DNA from: Chloroflexota bacterium
GTDB taxonomy: Bacteria > Chloroflexota > Dehalococcoidia > UBA2979
Direction of reading: 5' to 3'
Assembly (NCBI GenBank): GCA_002707835.1
Contig: PANZ01000009.1
Coordinates: 49,635 to 90,811 of the forward strand
DNA length: 41,177 nt
Both the position numbers and the translations under genes were made by a program. Within the stretch, counting starts at the first letter, position 1. The number at the start of each line of letters is the position of its first letter. The notes below the pieces were generated by a model. The model searched no databases. It was not told the DNA's origin and was given only the letters and a program-made list of their open reading frames with translations. Shown here piece by piece: positions 18,671-27,433 of the stretch.

Positions 18671-19432
18671 ATGGACGATATTGCAGTAGAAGTTGAAGGT
18701 GTTGACTACACATATTCTCAATCACAAAAAGTACATGCATTACGAAATGTATCGTTTAAAGTTAATACTAGTGAGTTTGTTAGCTTTATCGGTCCTAGTG
18801 GATGTGGCAAAAGTACTCTACTTCACTTAATTTCCGGGTTGCTGAATCCTTCTAAAGGGGTGATTCATGTTAATGGAAAAAAAAGTTCTAGTGGTTTGGG
18901 ACGTGTGGCATTTATGCCTCAAAGGGATACTCTATTTCCTTGGCGTACAGTCGAGAAAAATGCTGTACTTGGAGCAGAAATTCTTGGTATTCCTCGTCAA
19001 GAAGCCCTTCAAAAAGCATCATCATTATTTGATTTGTTTGGTCTTTCAGGTTTTGAAAAAGCTTGGCCTAGTGAACTTTCTGGAGGTATGCGCCAGAGGT
19101 TAGCACTCCTTAGGACTTTTATAATTCCTCGAGATACGATATTGCTTGATGAGCCATTTGGTTCACTTGATGCATTAACACGTCATGAAATGCAACAATG
19201 GCTTCAGCAGATATGGGATCAAGATCGTCGAACAATAATTTTAGTTACTCACGATGTGGATGAGGCTATTTTACTATCTGATACTATCTACGTCTTGTCA
19301 GAACGCCCAGGATCGATTGTGCAGCGTGTTGAGATAAATCTTGAAAGGCCTCGAAAAAAGAAAGTAATAAATTCTACCGAATTTACAAAAATCAAAAGTG
19401 AAATTTTTCAAATTTTGAGCAGTGGAATTTAG
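18671..19432 (+). CDS. thiZ: ABC transporter ATP-binding protein (ThiZ-like)
   Basis: This ATPase of about 253 residues powers the ThiXY importer. Walker A is GPSGCGKST, the Q-loop is in MPQRDTLFPW, the signature is LSGGMRQR, Walker B is TILLDEPFGSLDA, and the switch His is in LVTHDVDEA. The ATG at 18671 has GAGG 8 nt upstream and is preferred over a GTG two codons earlier. The gene starts 11 nt after the ThiY-like stop. Its family relatives are the taurine/sulfonate/HMP ATPases. Confidence 0.92.
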   Translation: MDDIAVEVEGVDYTYSQSQKVHALRNVSFKVNTSEFVSFIGPSGCGKSTLLHLISGLLNPSKGVIHVNGKKSSSGLGRVAFMPQRDTLFPWRTVEKNAVLGAEILGIPRQEALQKASSLFDLFGLSGFEKAWPSELSGGMRQRLALLRTFIIPRDTILLDEPFGSLDALTRHEMQQWLQQIWDQDRRTIILVTHDVDEAILLSDTIYVLSERPGSIVQRVEINLERPRKKKVINSTEFTKIKSEIFQILSSGI

Positions 19433-19495
19433 CATAGTAAGTTATAAGCGTTATAGTTGATTTGTCTATTGTAAAAATACATTTAGGGAGTAGCA

Positions 19496-20977
19496 ATGCC
19501 AAAAGTAGTTGTGGTTGGCGCAGGTAATGCAGCTTTATGTGCCGCATTAGCTGCAAGTGAACATAATGTTGAAGTTACCGTGTTAGAAAAAGCAGATCAA
19601 GGTGAACGTGGCGGGAATACTTTTTTTACTGGAGGGGGATTTCGTTTTCCTTACAATGGAATTGAGGACATCCTCGAATTAATTCCCGATCTTTCAGATG
19701 AAGAACTTGCAAAAATCGAAGTTGGTAGTTACCCAGAATCAGCTATGAGATCAGATTTATTTAGAGTTACAGAAGGTCAAGCTGATGATGGTATGGTCGA
19801 ACACCTAGTACGTAATGCATACGATACAGTTAGATGGATGAGAGAGCACCATAATCAACGCTGGGTTCTTATGTATGGTCGTCAAGCCTATGAAGTGGAT
19901 GGAAAATTAAAATTTTGGGGTGGCATGATTACTGAGGCCGTCGGGGGAGGAGAAGGCCTTTCTGACAGGCTTTTTTCTGCTACTGAAGAAGCAGGGATTG
20001 AAATCCGATATGGTTGTCGTGCTTTAGGCTTAGTCGTTAATGAACAAAACAATGCCGTAATTGGCGTCAAAGTCAAAACACGCGAATCTACAGAGACAAT
20101 CTCTGCCGATGCGATAATTCTTGCAGCAGGTGGATTTGAGTCTAATGTTGAGATGCGAACTCGATATTTAGGTGCGGGATGGGAATTTGCTAAAATTCGA
20201 GGTACTAGACATAATATGGGTGACATGATTCGTGCAGCAATTGATATTGGCGCTCAACCTTATGGTCATTGGTCTAGTGGGCATGCAGTTGCTTGGGATG
20301 TAAATGCTCCACCAACAGGTAACCGCCGAATTGGTGATTTGTACCAAAAACATTCATATCCTCTTGGGATGATAGTCAATGTTAATGGTGAAAGGTTTGT
20401 AGATGAAGGAGCTGACTTTCGAAATTATACATATGCAAAGTATGGTCGAGAAATTCTTAAGCAACCTTTAGGTATTGCATTTCAATTGTTTGATCAGCAA
20501 ACAGTTTCTATGCTTCGTGATGAATATCGAATTCGTGAAATTACGAAAGCTGAAGGAAATACCATTGAAGAACTTGCAGATGCTTTGGGTATAGATGTTG
20601 GTGGATTGAAGCAGACTGTTGAACAATTTAATGATGCATGCCAATCAGGTGATTATAACCCTGCAATTCTTGATGGAGTAAAAACTGAAGGTATTGAGCC
20701 TCCAAAATCAAATTGGGCTCTACCATTAAACCAGCCACCTTATTTCGGAGTTGCGGTTACTACAGGTCTCACTTTCACATTTGGTGGTTTAAAAATTAAT
20801 CCTAAAACTGCGCAAGTTTTAGATACGGACGATATACCAATTCGAGGTTTATATGCTACTGGTGAATTAGTAGGTGGGTTATTCTTTCATAATTATGCTG
20901 GTGGAACAGGTTTGATGTCTGGAGCCGTTTTTGGACGTACTGCAGGTGCTAGTGCAGCTCAGCAAGTAACACTCTGA
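19496..20977 (+). CDS. FAD-dependent dehydrogenase, tricarballylate dehydrogenase-like (TcuA)
   Basis: This 493-residue flavoprotein belongs to the fumarate reductase/succinate dehydrogenase flavoprotein family. The dinucleotide-binding motif VVVGAGNAALCAAL is at residues 4-17. GERGGNTFFTGGGFRF binds FAD. The C-terminal GLYATGELVGGLFFHNYAGGTGLMSG (residues about 455-480) closes the FAD site. The closest known class is TcuA, which oxidises tricarballylate to aconitate; related members reduce or oxidise other substrates. A GGGAG site precedes the ATG. There is a 63-nt gap after the ThiZ-like gene, and no thiamine link is evident. Confidence 0.85.
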   Translation: MPKVVVVGAGNAALCAALAASEHNVEVTVLEKADQGERGGNTFFTGGGFRFPYNGIEDILELIPDLSDEELAKIEVGSYPESAMRSDLFRVTEGQADDGMVEHLVRNAYDTVRWMREHHNQRWVLMYGRQAYEVDGKLKFWGGMITEAVGGGEGLSDRLFSATEEAGIEIRYGCRALGLVVNEQNNAVIGVKVKTRESTETISADAIILAAGGFESNVEMRTRYLGAGWEFAKIRGTRHNMGDMIRAAIDIGAQPYGHWSSGHAVAWDVNAPPTGNRRIGDLYQKHSYPLGMIVNVNGERFVDEGADFRNYTYAKYGREILKQPLGIAFQLFDQQTVSMLRDEYRIREITKAEGNTIEELADALGIDVGGLKQTVEQFNDACQSGDYNPAILDGVKTEGIEPPKSNWALPLNQPPYFGVAVTTGLTFTFGGLKINPKTAQVLDTDDIPIRGLYATGELVGGLFFHNYAGGTGLMSGAVFGRTAGASAAQQVTL

Positions 20978-20990
20978 TTGAGTATTTAGT

Positions 20991-22334
20991 TTGAACAATT
21001 TCGTTAGTACTAAATTAATATTTGGCGAAACACAATTTTCACAACGTGGTCTTGTTTTACTTTTGCCTTCTGCACTTAATTTAACACTAGTTATAATTAT
21101 GGAGCCAATACTAAATGCAATATTAGCCCGAACAGATAATCCAGAAATTGCTATAGGAGGTTTTGCAATATCGTTTGGTTTAATTGGTTTGATTGGGTTG
21201 CCTCAATTACGTGTTCAACACTTAACCTTAATTTTTTTGCAAGATAATTACTCCTTAAGGGCTTTAAGGATTTTTGTTATACGACTTGCCATAATTGCAT
21301 CGCTAATAACATTAATTATTGGAATTACACCTTTATCTACTCTGATTTTCGGAGCTATTTTTTCTACTGATGCTAATCTTCAAAATGAGGCAGAAATTTC
21401 TTTTTTATGGATGACACCTGTTCCTGCATTAATGATTATAAAAATGTATCTTTATGGAATCGCATTGAGAATCGAAAGGCCACTAATTGTATGGATTGGA
21501 TTAACAACTAGTGTTGTTAGTATTTGTGCGATTGCAAGTGCTTTACTGTTTTTAGATATTCAGGGATCTCAAATTGCTGCAATATCAGTTACGTTTGGTA
21601 ATTTTATAGAATTAGGGTTAATGTTGTTTTCATTAGCAATAATTTCCCTAAATTTTGAAAAATCAGGCAAACATATTAAGGTGACACAATTTGAATTAAC
21701 AAAATTTTTTGCTCCATTATTGATAGTGGCTTTTCTTCCTGCGTTTAGTAAACCTTTTATTCTAGCTCTTGTTTCGCACACCTCCGAATCAACGCTGTCA
21801 CTAGCAGCTTTTCCACTTGCTATGGGGATATTTACATTTTTTACATTCCTAGTTGGTGGATTAACTCCTACAATTTTGGCACTAATGAATCAAGGAGAAG
21901 ATTTGAAAAAGATCAGCAGATTTTCTATTCGTATTGGTCTTGTTAGTTGGCTTTTTATTGCGTTGATCGTGTGGATACCTTCATTATCTAATTTCTTGAT
22001 TGGTGATCTTATTGGAGTTTCTGGCAGGCTACATCAACTGACTTTAGTTGCTTTGAAAATTTTGTCAGTTTTGCCTTTGATAATGGTTATTGAACAAATT
22101 TTTGCTGCAACACTATTACAACATAAACAAGTGAAAAAGCTTGTATTTATAAATATTGGTCGTTTAGCTAGTCTAATTATTTTTGCATTATTAATTAATC
22201 TTTTTACTGCTTTGAACGGTGCAACCATTGGGGCAATTGCTGTTTTGGTTACCTTATCGGTTGAGTCATTTCTTGCTATTATTTTTGGATATCAACATTT
22301 TTTCAAGCCTCAAATACAAGGGTCGCAAGTTTAA
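20991..22334 (+). CDS. Multi-spanning membrane protein, MATE/flippase-like
   Basis: This 447-residue protein is predicted to have about 12 hydrophobic segments and few charged loops, similar in size and layout to MATE transporters and MviN/Wzx flippases. No diagnostic motif is clear, so the class is tentative. A TTG start at 20991 is used because the first membrane segment (VLLLPSALNLTLVIIM) would be cut by the next ATG at about 21099. It starts 13 nt after the FAD dehydrogenase and may be co-transcribed. Its stop overlaps the stop of the convergent CoA-transferase by four nt. Confidence 0.65.
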   Translation: MNNFVSTKLIFGETQFSQRGLVLLLPSALNLTLVIIMEPILNAILARTDNPEIAIGGFAISFGLIGLIGLPQLRVQHLTLIFLQDNYSLRALRIFVIRLAIIASLITLIIGITPLSTLIFGAIFSTDANLQNEAEISFLWMTPVPALMIIKMYLYGIALRIERPLIVWIGLTTSVVSICAIASALLFLDIQGSQIAAISVTFGNFIELGLMLFSLAIISLNFEKSGKHIKVTQFELTKFFAPLLIVAFLPAFSKPFILALVSHTSESTLSLAAFPLAMGIFTFFTFLVGGLTPTILALMNQGEDLKKISRFSIRIGLVSWLFIALIVWIPSLSNFLIGDLIGVSGRLHQLTLVALKILSVLPLIMVIEQIFAATLLQHKQVKKLVFINIGRLASLIIFALLINLFTALNGATIGAIAVLVTLSVESFLAIIFGYQHFFKPQIQGSQV

Positions 22335-23584
22335 CCTATTACATTTTCTTGCTTTAGAATTGCTATTTCACTCTCAGAGAATCCATTATTTTTTAGAACA
22401 TCATCAGTATCTCTTCCGAGGGGAGGAGATGCCGTCGAAGGATTTAAAACTGAAGCGCTCATTTTCCATGGCGGTGCAGCCATACGTTGTGGCCCACTTA
22501 AGTCGTGATCAAGGTCGATCATGTATTTATTTGCTTGAATCTGTGGATGATCTGCAAGTTCTTGTACCCAGTGAACGCTGCTAACAGGAACCCCTGCTTT
22601 CTCAAATATTTTTTCCCAATGATCGGATGTATTTTCTTTGATCATTGATTCTACTAATTCAGTAATATTTTCATCTATTTTAATTTGGTCAGGATCTTTT
22701 GCGTCGTAATCTGGATCTTCGCGATTATGCTCTATATTTAGTGCACTTCGGACTTTTTCTCTAAGAGAAGCAGATAGAGCACCTATCGCAATGGCACCAT
22801 TTTTTGTTACATAAGCACGATAGTATATTTGACGCACTCTTTGATGGTTTTTTATGAATTGAGCATAATCGATACCATCTTTTTCACGATCAGATAAATC
22901 TTGTAATAAAGCTGAACGTTCAATCGAATCTGCCGCAGGTAATTCCATAGATTGGCCTTGAATATTTAGTGCATTAATCAGTAATGAAGTTTCAATTTTT
23001 TGTCCTTTTCCTGTTTGTTGTCTAAAGAAAAGTGCAGCACAAACACCAAGCGCTATTGAATACCCAGTTGTATAATCAGCCACTGCGCCACCAACAGATG
23101 GGTGTCCTCTTTCATCAATTTTTTCTGACTGAGCCATTAAACCTGATGCAGCTTGCACCACAATATCGTATCCAGGACGATCAGCCCAAGGACCTTCTCG
23201 ACCGAAGGCCGTATTGTCAGCATAAATAATATCGGGTTTGATTTTTTTTAACTCTTCGTAATCAATACCTAGTCGAGAAGGCACATCTGGCCGGTAATTA
23301 ATGACCACTACATCTATATCTGCAATTAATCGATAAATAATTGCTTTTGCGTCAGGATGTCCTAAGTCAATAGCTAAAGATCTTTTGCCTCTATTAAGCG
23401 CTTGATATGTTTTTGATTCTTGAGGAATAAATTGTTGTGCTAAACGCCATGGCTCACCTTGAAGAGGTTCAATCTTGACAACATCAGCACCTAAATCGGC
23501 TAGTAATTGGCATGATAATGGCCCAGCTATAATTTGTGTAAACTCAAGAACTTTAATCCCACTTAATGGACCTGTATTTGCCAT
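22331..23584 (-). CDS. Class III CoA-transferase (CaiB/BaiF family)
   Basis: This 417-residue protein transfers CoA between acyl groups. The N-terminal GIKVLEFTQIIAGPLSCQLL and GADVVKIEP form the CoA-binding Rossmann part. NRGKRSLAIDL and the conserved YADNTAFGREGPWADRPGYD follow. The nucleophile Asp170 lies in GGAVADYTTG. The ATG is preceded by AAGAG. The usual roles are oxalate, carnitine or succinyl-CoA transfers; the acyl partner cannot be deduced. It is convergent with the membrane protein gene. Confidence 0.93.
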   Translation of the reverse strand: MANTGPLSGIKVLEFTQIIAGPLSCQLLADLGADVVKIEPLQGEPWRLAQQFIPQESKTYQALNRGKRSLAIDLGHPDAKAIIYRLIADIDVVVINYRPDVPSRLGIDYEELKKIKPDIIYADNTAFGREGPWADRPGYDIVVQAASGLMAQSEKIDERGHPSVGGAVADYTTGYSIALGVCAALFFRQQTGKGQKIETSLLINALNIQGQSMELPAADSIERSALLQDLSDREKDGIDYAQFIKNHQRVRQIYYRAYVTKNGAIAIGALSASLREKVRSALNIEHNREDPDYDAKDPDQIKIDENITELVESMIKENTSDHWEKIFEKAGVPVSSVHWVQELADHPQIQANKYMIDLDHDLSGPQRMAAPPWKMSASVLNPSTASPPLGRDTDDVLKNNGFSESEIAILKQENVIG

Positions 23585-23731
23585 ATAATTCTCTTTTCTT
23601 TCAGGGGAGTAGCATACTCAAAGTAATACAAAATGTCAGTTCTAAAGAAATTTAGTTAATTATGCCTATTTTGCTTGCTTGAGTAAGAATTGACGTCCAT
23701 ACTCAGATCCCAGTTAAAAAAGGTTAAATAG

Positions 23732-24037
23732 ATGGCTAAAAAGTCAAAAATTGCTAGAAATACAAAGCGTCAACATCTCATATCACGAGATGCTGAGAGG
23801 CGTACCGAGTTGCGCTCTATAATCAATGATCCTGCAATTGACCTTACTGAAAAACAGAAAGCATACGCTACTCTTAATAAGATGCCACGAGATGGAAGTC
23901 GAGTTCGATATGTGAATCGATGCGGCGTTACAGGTCGTCCCCGTGCTTATATGCGTAAGTTTGGTGTTTCGCGAATTGTTTTTCGTGAATTGGCGAACCA
24001 AGGATTTTTACCTGGCGTAAGAAAATCTAGTTGGTAA
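23732..24037 (+). CDS. rpsN: Ribosomal protein S14 (long, zinc-free form)
   Basis: This small-subunit protein of 101 residues contains the S14 core [26 protein letters not shown] and the C-terminal LPGVRKSSW. It has one cysteine only, so it is the long form without the CxxC...CxxC zinc site. It stands alone, outside any ribosomal protein cluster. In many bacteria such a lone zinc-free S14 is an alternative to the zinc form in the spc operon. An AAAGG site lies 8-12 nt before the ATG. No clear Zur box was found. Confidence 0.97.
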   Translation: MAKKSKIARNTKRQHLISRDAERRTELRSIINDPAIDLTEKQKAYATLNKMPRDGSRVRYVNRCGVTGRPRAYMRKFGVSRIVFRELANQGFLPGVRKSSW

Positions 24038-24149
24038 TTTTCTAATTTCTGAATATATTGAAAAGAATCTAAATCAATAGAGTGTTACTTAATTGAGTAG
24101 TATTTTGTTTAAAATTTTTCTGAACGTAACGATTTAAATTGGGGGAACT

Positions 24150-25040
24150 ATGCATACCGAATACGATGTTGGTGAAATTATCGAAGATGATGGTGCTATA
24201 TACACGCCTTTTTATGAAGTAATTAATGTCTTAGCAAATCGTCAAGGTGCTGTGCAAAGTGATGAAACCGCACGTAAGGTTGGTTTTCAAGGTGGAGTCG
24301 TTCGAGGCACTACACATGTGCAGCAATTCCCAAGAGTATTATTAGCTGGTTTTGGTCAGCGATGGTTTGAAGTTGGCGGTTTTTCCGCTATGTTCATCAA
24401 ACCTACCATGCATGGCGATATCGTTCGTATAGGACTTCAAGCACCTGAATTAAGTGGCGATGATGAACAAGTACAGATATGGGTGGAACGTGAAGATGGT
24501 CTACATTTAGTTAATGGAACTGCCCAGCTTGGAGATCCGAAGAGCTCTTCATTAGCTCATCAAATGGTTTTAAATACACATGGTGCGGATGAAGTCCGTA
24601 TTCTCGCTGATCACAAAATTGGGACAGTCACAGATGCTATCCCAGTGCGTTTGGAGGAATCAGAAGCATATATGCCTACTGCTCCCAATGACTGGTACAC
24701 CAGTATTTCACCATGGGGAAAGCCTGTTGCTAACCCAGCAAGTGTACCGAATATCGCTGGAGAATCTTCAGGAGGATTAGGTTTAAGAACTGAAGGTGTA
24801 ATTAGTATGTTAGGTGCTCAGGAATTAAAATATGTTGAAGGGCCAATATTCCTAAATCAAGATTATCTTTCAGAAAGTGAATTAGTTGCTATTGGCTCTT
24901 CAAATAAATCAGAATATTCGTGGCATGAGTCAAGACTTATTACACCTGATGGTACTTTGGTTGCAAAAACATTGACGCAGATGCGCCATCTCAAGAAGTC
25001 TTCTCCACTCTGGGCCGACGAATTTCCTGAAGAAAAATAG
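24150..25040 (+). CDS. MaoC-like / double hot-dog domain protein
   Basis: This 296-residue protein has the size of a double hot-dog protein. GFQGGVVRGTTHVQQFPRVL near residues 47-66 resembles the MaoC hydratase segment where a gene-typical GxVxHG helix begins; the KPTMHGDIVRI strand follows. The usual catalytic Asp/His pair is not clearly present in the first part, so enzymatic activity is uncertain. It may hydrate or bind acyl-CoA or polyketide-like substrates. A GGGGGAA site precedes the ATG. A second, only distantly similar hot-dog gene lies at 25839-26681. Confidence 0.65.
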   Translation: MHTEYDVGEIIEDDGAIYTPFYEVINVLANRQGAVQSDETARKVGFQGGVVRGTTHVQQFPRVLLAGFGQRWFEVGGFSAMFIKPTMHGDIVRIGLQAPELSGDDEQVQIWVEREDGLHLVNGTAQLGDPKSSSLAHQMVLNTHGADEVRILADHKIGTVTDAIPVRLEESEAYMPTAPNDWYTSISPWGKPVANPASVPNIAGESSGGLGLRTEGVISMLGAQELKYVEGPIFLNQDYLSESELVAIGSSNKSEYSWHESRLITPDGTLVAKTLTQMRHLKKSSPLWADEFPEEK

Positions 25041-25048
25041 TTTAGGTA

Positions 25049-25804
25049 TTAATCTTTTTTAGAGGTTTGAGCAGCAACGGCTGCTGCTGCTGCTGCTGCT
25101 GCGGCTGCTCCACCTAAATAATAATGATTTTGTGCACTCATATTTTCATCGAATTCATATATAAGAGGCATTCCAGTTGGGATGTTGACTTCACTTATAT
25201 CAGCATCAGTAATATTATCAAAATGTTTTACTAGTGCTCGGATACTATTGCCGTGTGCAGAAATAAGAACGCGTTCACCATTTTTTACACGAGGTACGAT
25301 TTCACTGTTCCAAAATGGGATGACCCTTGCCATTGTGTCTTTTAGAGACTCTGATGATGGTATAGCAGCCGATAGTCCAATTGAGGAGTATCGTTTTTCA
25401 AATCTAGGATGATTAGGATCATTTTCTTCTAAGGCCGGGGGCCTTGTATCGAAACTTCTTCTCCAAATGAAAACTTGTTCTTCTCCATGTCGTTCTACTG
25501 TTTCAACTTTATTTAACCCAGCAAGTGCTCCATAGTGCCGTTCATTGAGTTGCCATGATTTTTCGGAAGGTATCCATAGTTGGTCTAACTCATCTAAAAT
25601 AATCCATAAAGTCCTAATTGCACGCTTTAAGACAGAAGAGAATGCAATGTCAAATTCAAAACCAGATTCCTTTAGTTGCTTTGCAGCAGAAAGTGCCTCT
25701 TCTTTTCCAGTATCAGATAGATCAATATCTACCCATCCTGCAAATCTATTTTCCTTATTCCAAGTACTTTCTCCATGTCTTAAGAGTACGACCTGATGTG
25801 TCAT
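25049..25804 (-). CDS. gpmA: 2,3-bisphosphoglycerate-dependent phosphoglycerate mutase
   Basis: The enzyme interconverts 3- and 2-phosphoglycerate in glycolysis. LLRHGESTWN at residues 7-16 holds the phosphorylated His, RHYGALAGLNK and RRSFDTRPP are family signatures, and SAHGNSIRALVKH carries the second active-site His. At 251 residues it is full length. The C-terminal tail, which in this family closes over the active site, has a run of ten alanines, seven of them encoded by GCA repeats. A GGAG site precedes the ATG. Confidence 0.96.
   Translation of the reverse strand: MTHQVVLLRHGESTWNKENRFAGWVDIDLSDTGKEEALSAAKQLKESGFEFDIAFSSVLKRAIRTLWIILDELDQLWIPSEKSWQLNERHYGALAGLNKVETVERHGEEQVFIWRRSFDTRPPALEENDPNHPRFEKRYSSIGLSAAIPSSESLKDTMARVIPFWNSEIVPRVKNGERVLISAHGNSIRALVKHFDNITDADISEVNIPTGMPLIYEFDENMSAQNHYYLGGAAAAAAAAAAVAAQTSKKD
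25082..25102. repeat. Trinucleotide repeat (seven TGC units) in gpmA
   Basis: Seven identical TGC units on the plus strand encode consecutive GCA alanine codons on the minus strand, inside the alanine-rich C-terminal tail of phosphoglycerate mutase. Changes by whole units keep the frame, so the tail length can vary without destroying the protein. Confidence 0.9.
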
Positions 25805-25838
25805 CTATTTTCTCCATAAAACACTATGATATTTAAAA

Positions 25839-26681
25839 TCAATTGGCGATGCTTGCATTACCAATTAAGACTATGGTTCCATCATCTTTTTCGATCCAAG
25901 TAAAAATACCTCTTCGTTTGTTATTATCTTTGAGGATACCAATGTCTATTCCCTTAATAAATAATTTATCATTTGGCCATACAGGATTAGTGAATTTTAT
26001 ATCTAATTCTCCGCTATTCCACCAATCTTCACCAAGGTGCTGCTCTACTAAATGACCTACATAAGACATTGTCATTCTTCCACCAACCACGACATTATTA
26101 AAACCAAGTTTTTGAGAAGATTTTAAGTCAGTATGGTAGCTTTTATTCCCATGGAAAAATTCTCCGCACATTTCAAGAGTGATGTTGGATTCCAATGAAG
26201 GAATAGCGATTCCATCCGGAATTAAGAATTTCCGCATGCCTTCTTTTTTTGCTGGATCTCTAAATTCTACTTTTTCTATAGGTTCATCTAGAAGGAAAGA
26301 TTGATGGTGATTAGATTTAATTACTACTGTGCCTTCTAGATTTCTAAGGGCCATTTCTGTGTTCACTACAGTGCGATCTCTTTTTTTATAGATGTCAATA
26401 ATTTTTCCATTAGCAATATAAGCTTCATTAAGATTAAGTGGTTTAAATAACTGCCATTCCTGTCTCATCCATAAATGCCCTCGATCTTGTTCAAATGCTG
26501 ACCATTTATGAAAATTATCGGCAGCGCCAGCTATCATAGAAGGCAAGGGCAGAGTTTTTTGATATTGAAGGTTGAGTCCCTCATTGTAATCATTTAAAAT
26601 TTCTTGTGTGACCATGAATTCAATTTGAGGAAGGTTTTTACCTATATATGGTTCGGTATCGTTTTGTAAACTGGATTGCAT
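25839..26681 (-). CDS. MaoC-like / hot-dog domain protein
   Basis: This protein of about 280 residues starts at MQSSLQND. The ATG at 26681 was chosen because AGGTGG lies about 8 nt upstream; a longer reading to 26759 would run through the SCO1 gene. The C-terminal half has SSQKLGFNNVVVGGRMTMSYVGHLVEQHLG and FTNPVWPNDKLFIKG (both given in part here), the hot-dog core layout seen in MaoC-like dehydratases. It probably acts on acyl-CoA-type compounds. The upstream boundary is only 10 nt from the divergent SCO1 start. Confidence 0.65.
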   Translation of the reverse strand: MQSSLQNDTEPYIGKNLPQIEFMVTQEILNDYNEGLNLQYQKTLPLPSMIAGAADNFHKWSAFEQDRGHLWMRQEWQLFKPLNLNEAYIANGKIIDIYKKRDRTVVNTEMALRNLEGTVVIKSNHHQSFLLDEPIEKVEFRDPAKKEGMRKFLIPDGIAIPSLESNITLEMCGEFFHGNKSYHTDLKSSQKLGFNNVVVGGRMTMSYVGHLVEQHLGEDWWNSGELDIKFTNPVWPNDKLFIKGIDIGILKDNNKRRGIFTWIEKDDGTIVLIGNASIAN

Positions 26682-26691
26682 AAAGCCACCT

Positions 26692-27405
26692 ATGAATATT
26701 AAAAATTTCGCAGTTAGTATTTTTCGAATTGCGCAACATTTCGTGAACAGGTTTATCATTTCTAAATCTACTCCTATTACTTATCAAATATCAATTATAT
26801 TTTCACTGGTCTTTTTTGCCACAATCTGTATTGCGTGTAGTAGTGAAGATAGAATGTTTAAAGAAGATTCATTAGAAAAGGATCGATTATCTGGTATCAA
26901 AGTGGATGGCGTTGTGCAGCGTCCTGATTTTATTTTGCAAGATACGAAAGGTAATAGCTTTGATTTTCAACAGAAAACTTCGGGCAAGGTGACTTTGTTA
27001 TATTTTGGCTATACTAATTGTCCAGATATTTGCCCGGTACATTTTTCAAACATCGCTGCTGCATTAGATCAAAGTCCGTATGAAGTTAGAAATGGAGTTG
27101 AAGTCGTTTTTGTCTCAGTTGATCCAAAACGTGATTCTCCTCAAAAAATAAGAGAATGGTTAGACTTTTTTGATACAGATTTTATAGGTCTTACAGGCAC
27201 TTATAGTGATCTTGAAATTGCCCAAAATGCAGCAGGCACGCCTGCTGCATTTGTTTCAGAAGTATATGAAAATGGATATTCGATTGCTCATGCTGCATGG
27301 ATCTTTTTATATACACAGGATGATTTGTTGTATCTAAAATATCCGACAGGAACTCGTCAGTCAGAATGGGCACATGATTTAGAAGCTTTAGTCTTGCAGA
27401 ACTAG
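26692..27405 (+). CDS. SCO1/SenC family copper chaperone for cytochrome oxidase
   Basis: SCO proteins deliver copper to the CuA site of cytochrome c oxidase outside the membrane. The 237-residue protein has the CPDIC copper motif (Cys110 and Cys114) in the context FGYTNCPDICPVHF and the third ligand His199 in YSIAHAAWIFLY. A hydrophobic segment at about 32-48 ends in IACSS, possibly a lipoprotein or anchor signal. An in-frame GTG at 26743 would give a more usual signal peptide and leave room for promoters, so the start is uncertain. CtaG follows after 28 nt. Confidence 0.9.
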   Translation: MNIKNFAVSIFRIAQHFVNRFIISKSTPITYQISIIFSLVFFATICIACSSEDRMFKEDSLEKDRLSGIKVDGVVQRPDFILQDTKGNSFDFQQKTSGKVTLLYFGYTNCPDICPVHFSNIAAALDQSPYEVRNGVEVVFVSVDPKRDSPQKIREWLDFFDTDFIGLTGTYSDLEIAQNAAGTPAAFVSEVYENGYSIAHAAWIFLYTQDDLLYLKYPTGTRQSEWAHDLEALVLQN

Positions 27406-27433
27406 TCTTGCGGAAGTAAAGGAAGTAAGAATA

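Noticed and set aside
23585-23731. Possible Zur operator ahead of rpsN
   Set aside because: Only a short GAGTA/TACTC inverted pair was seen, which does not match known Zur boxes.
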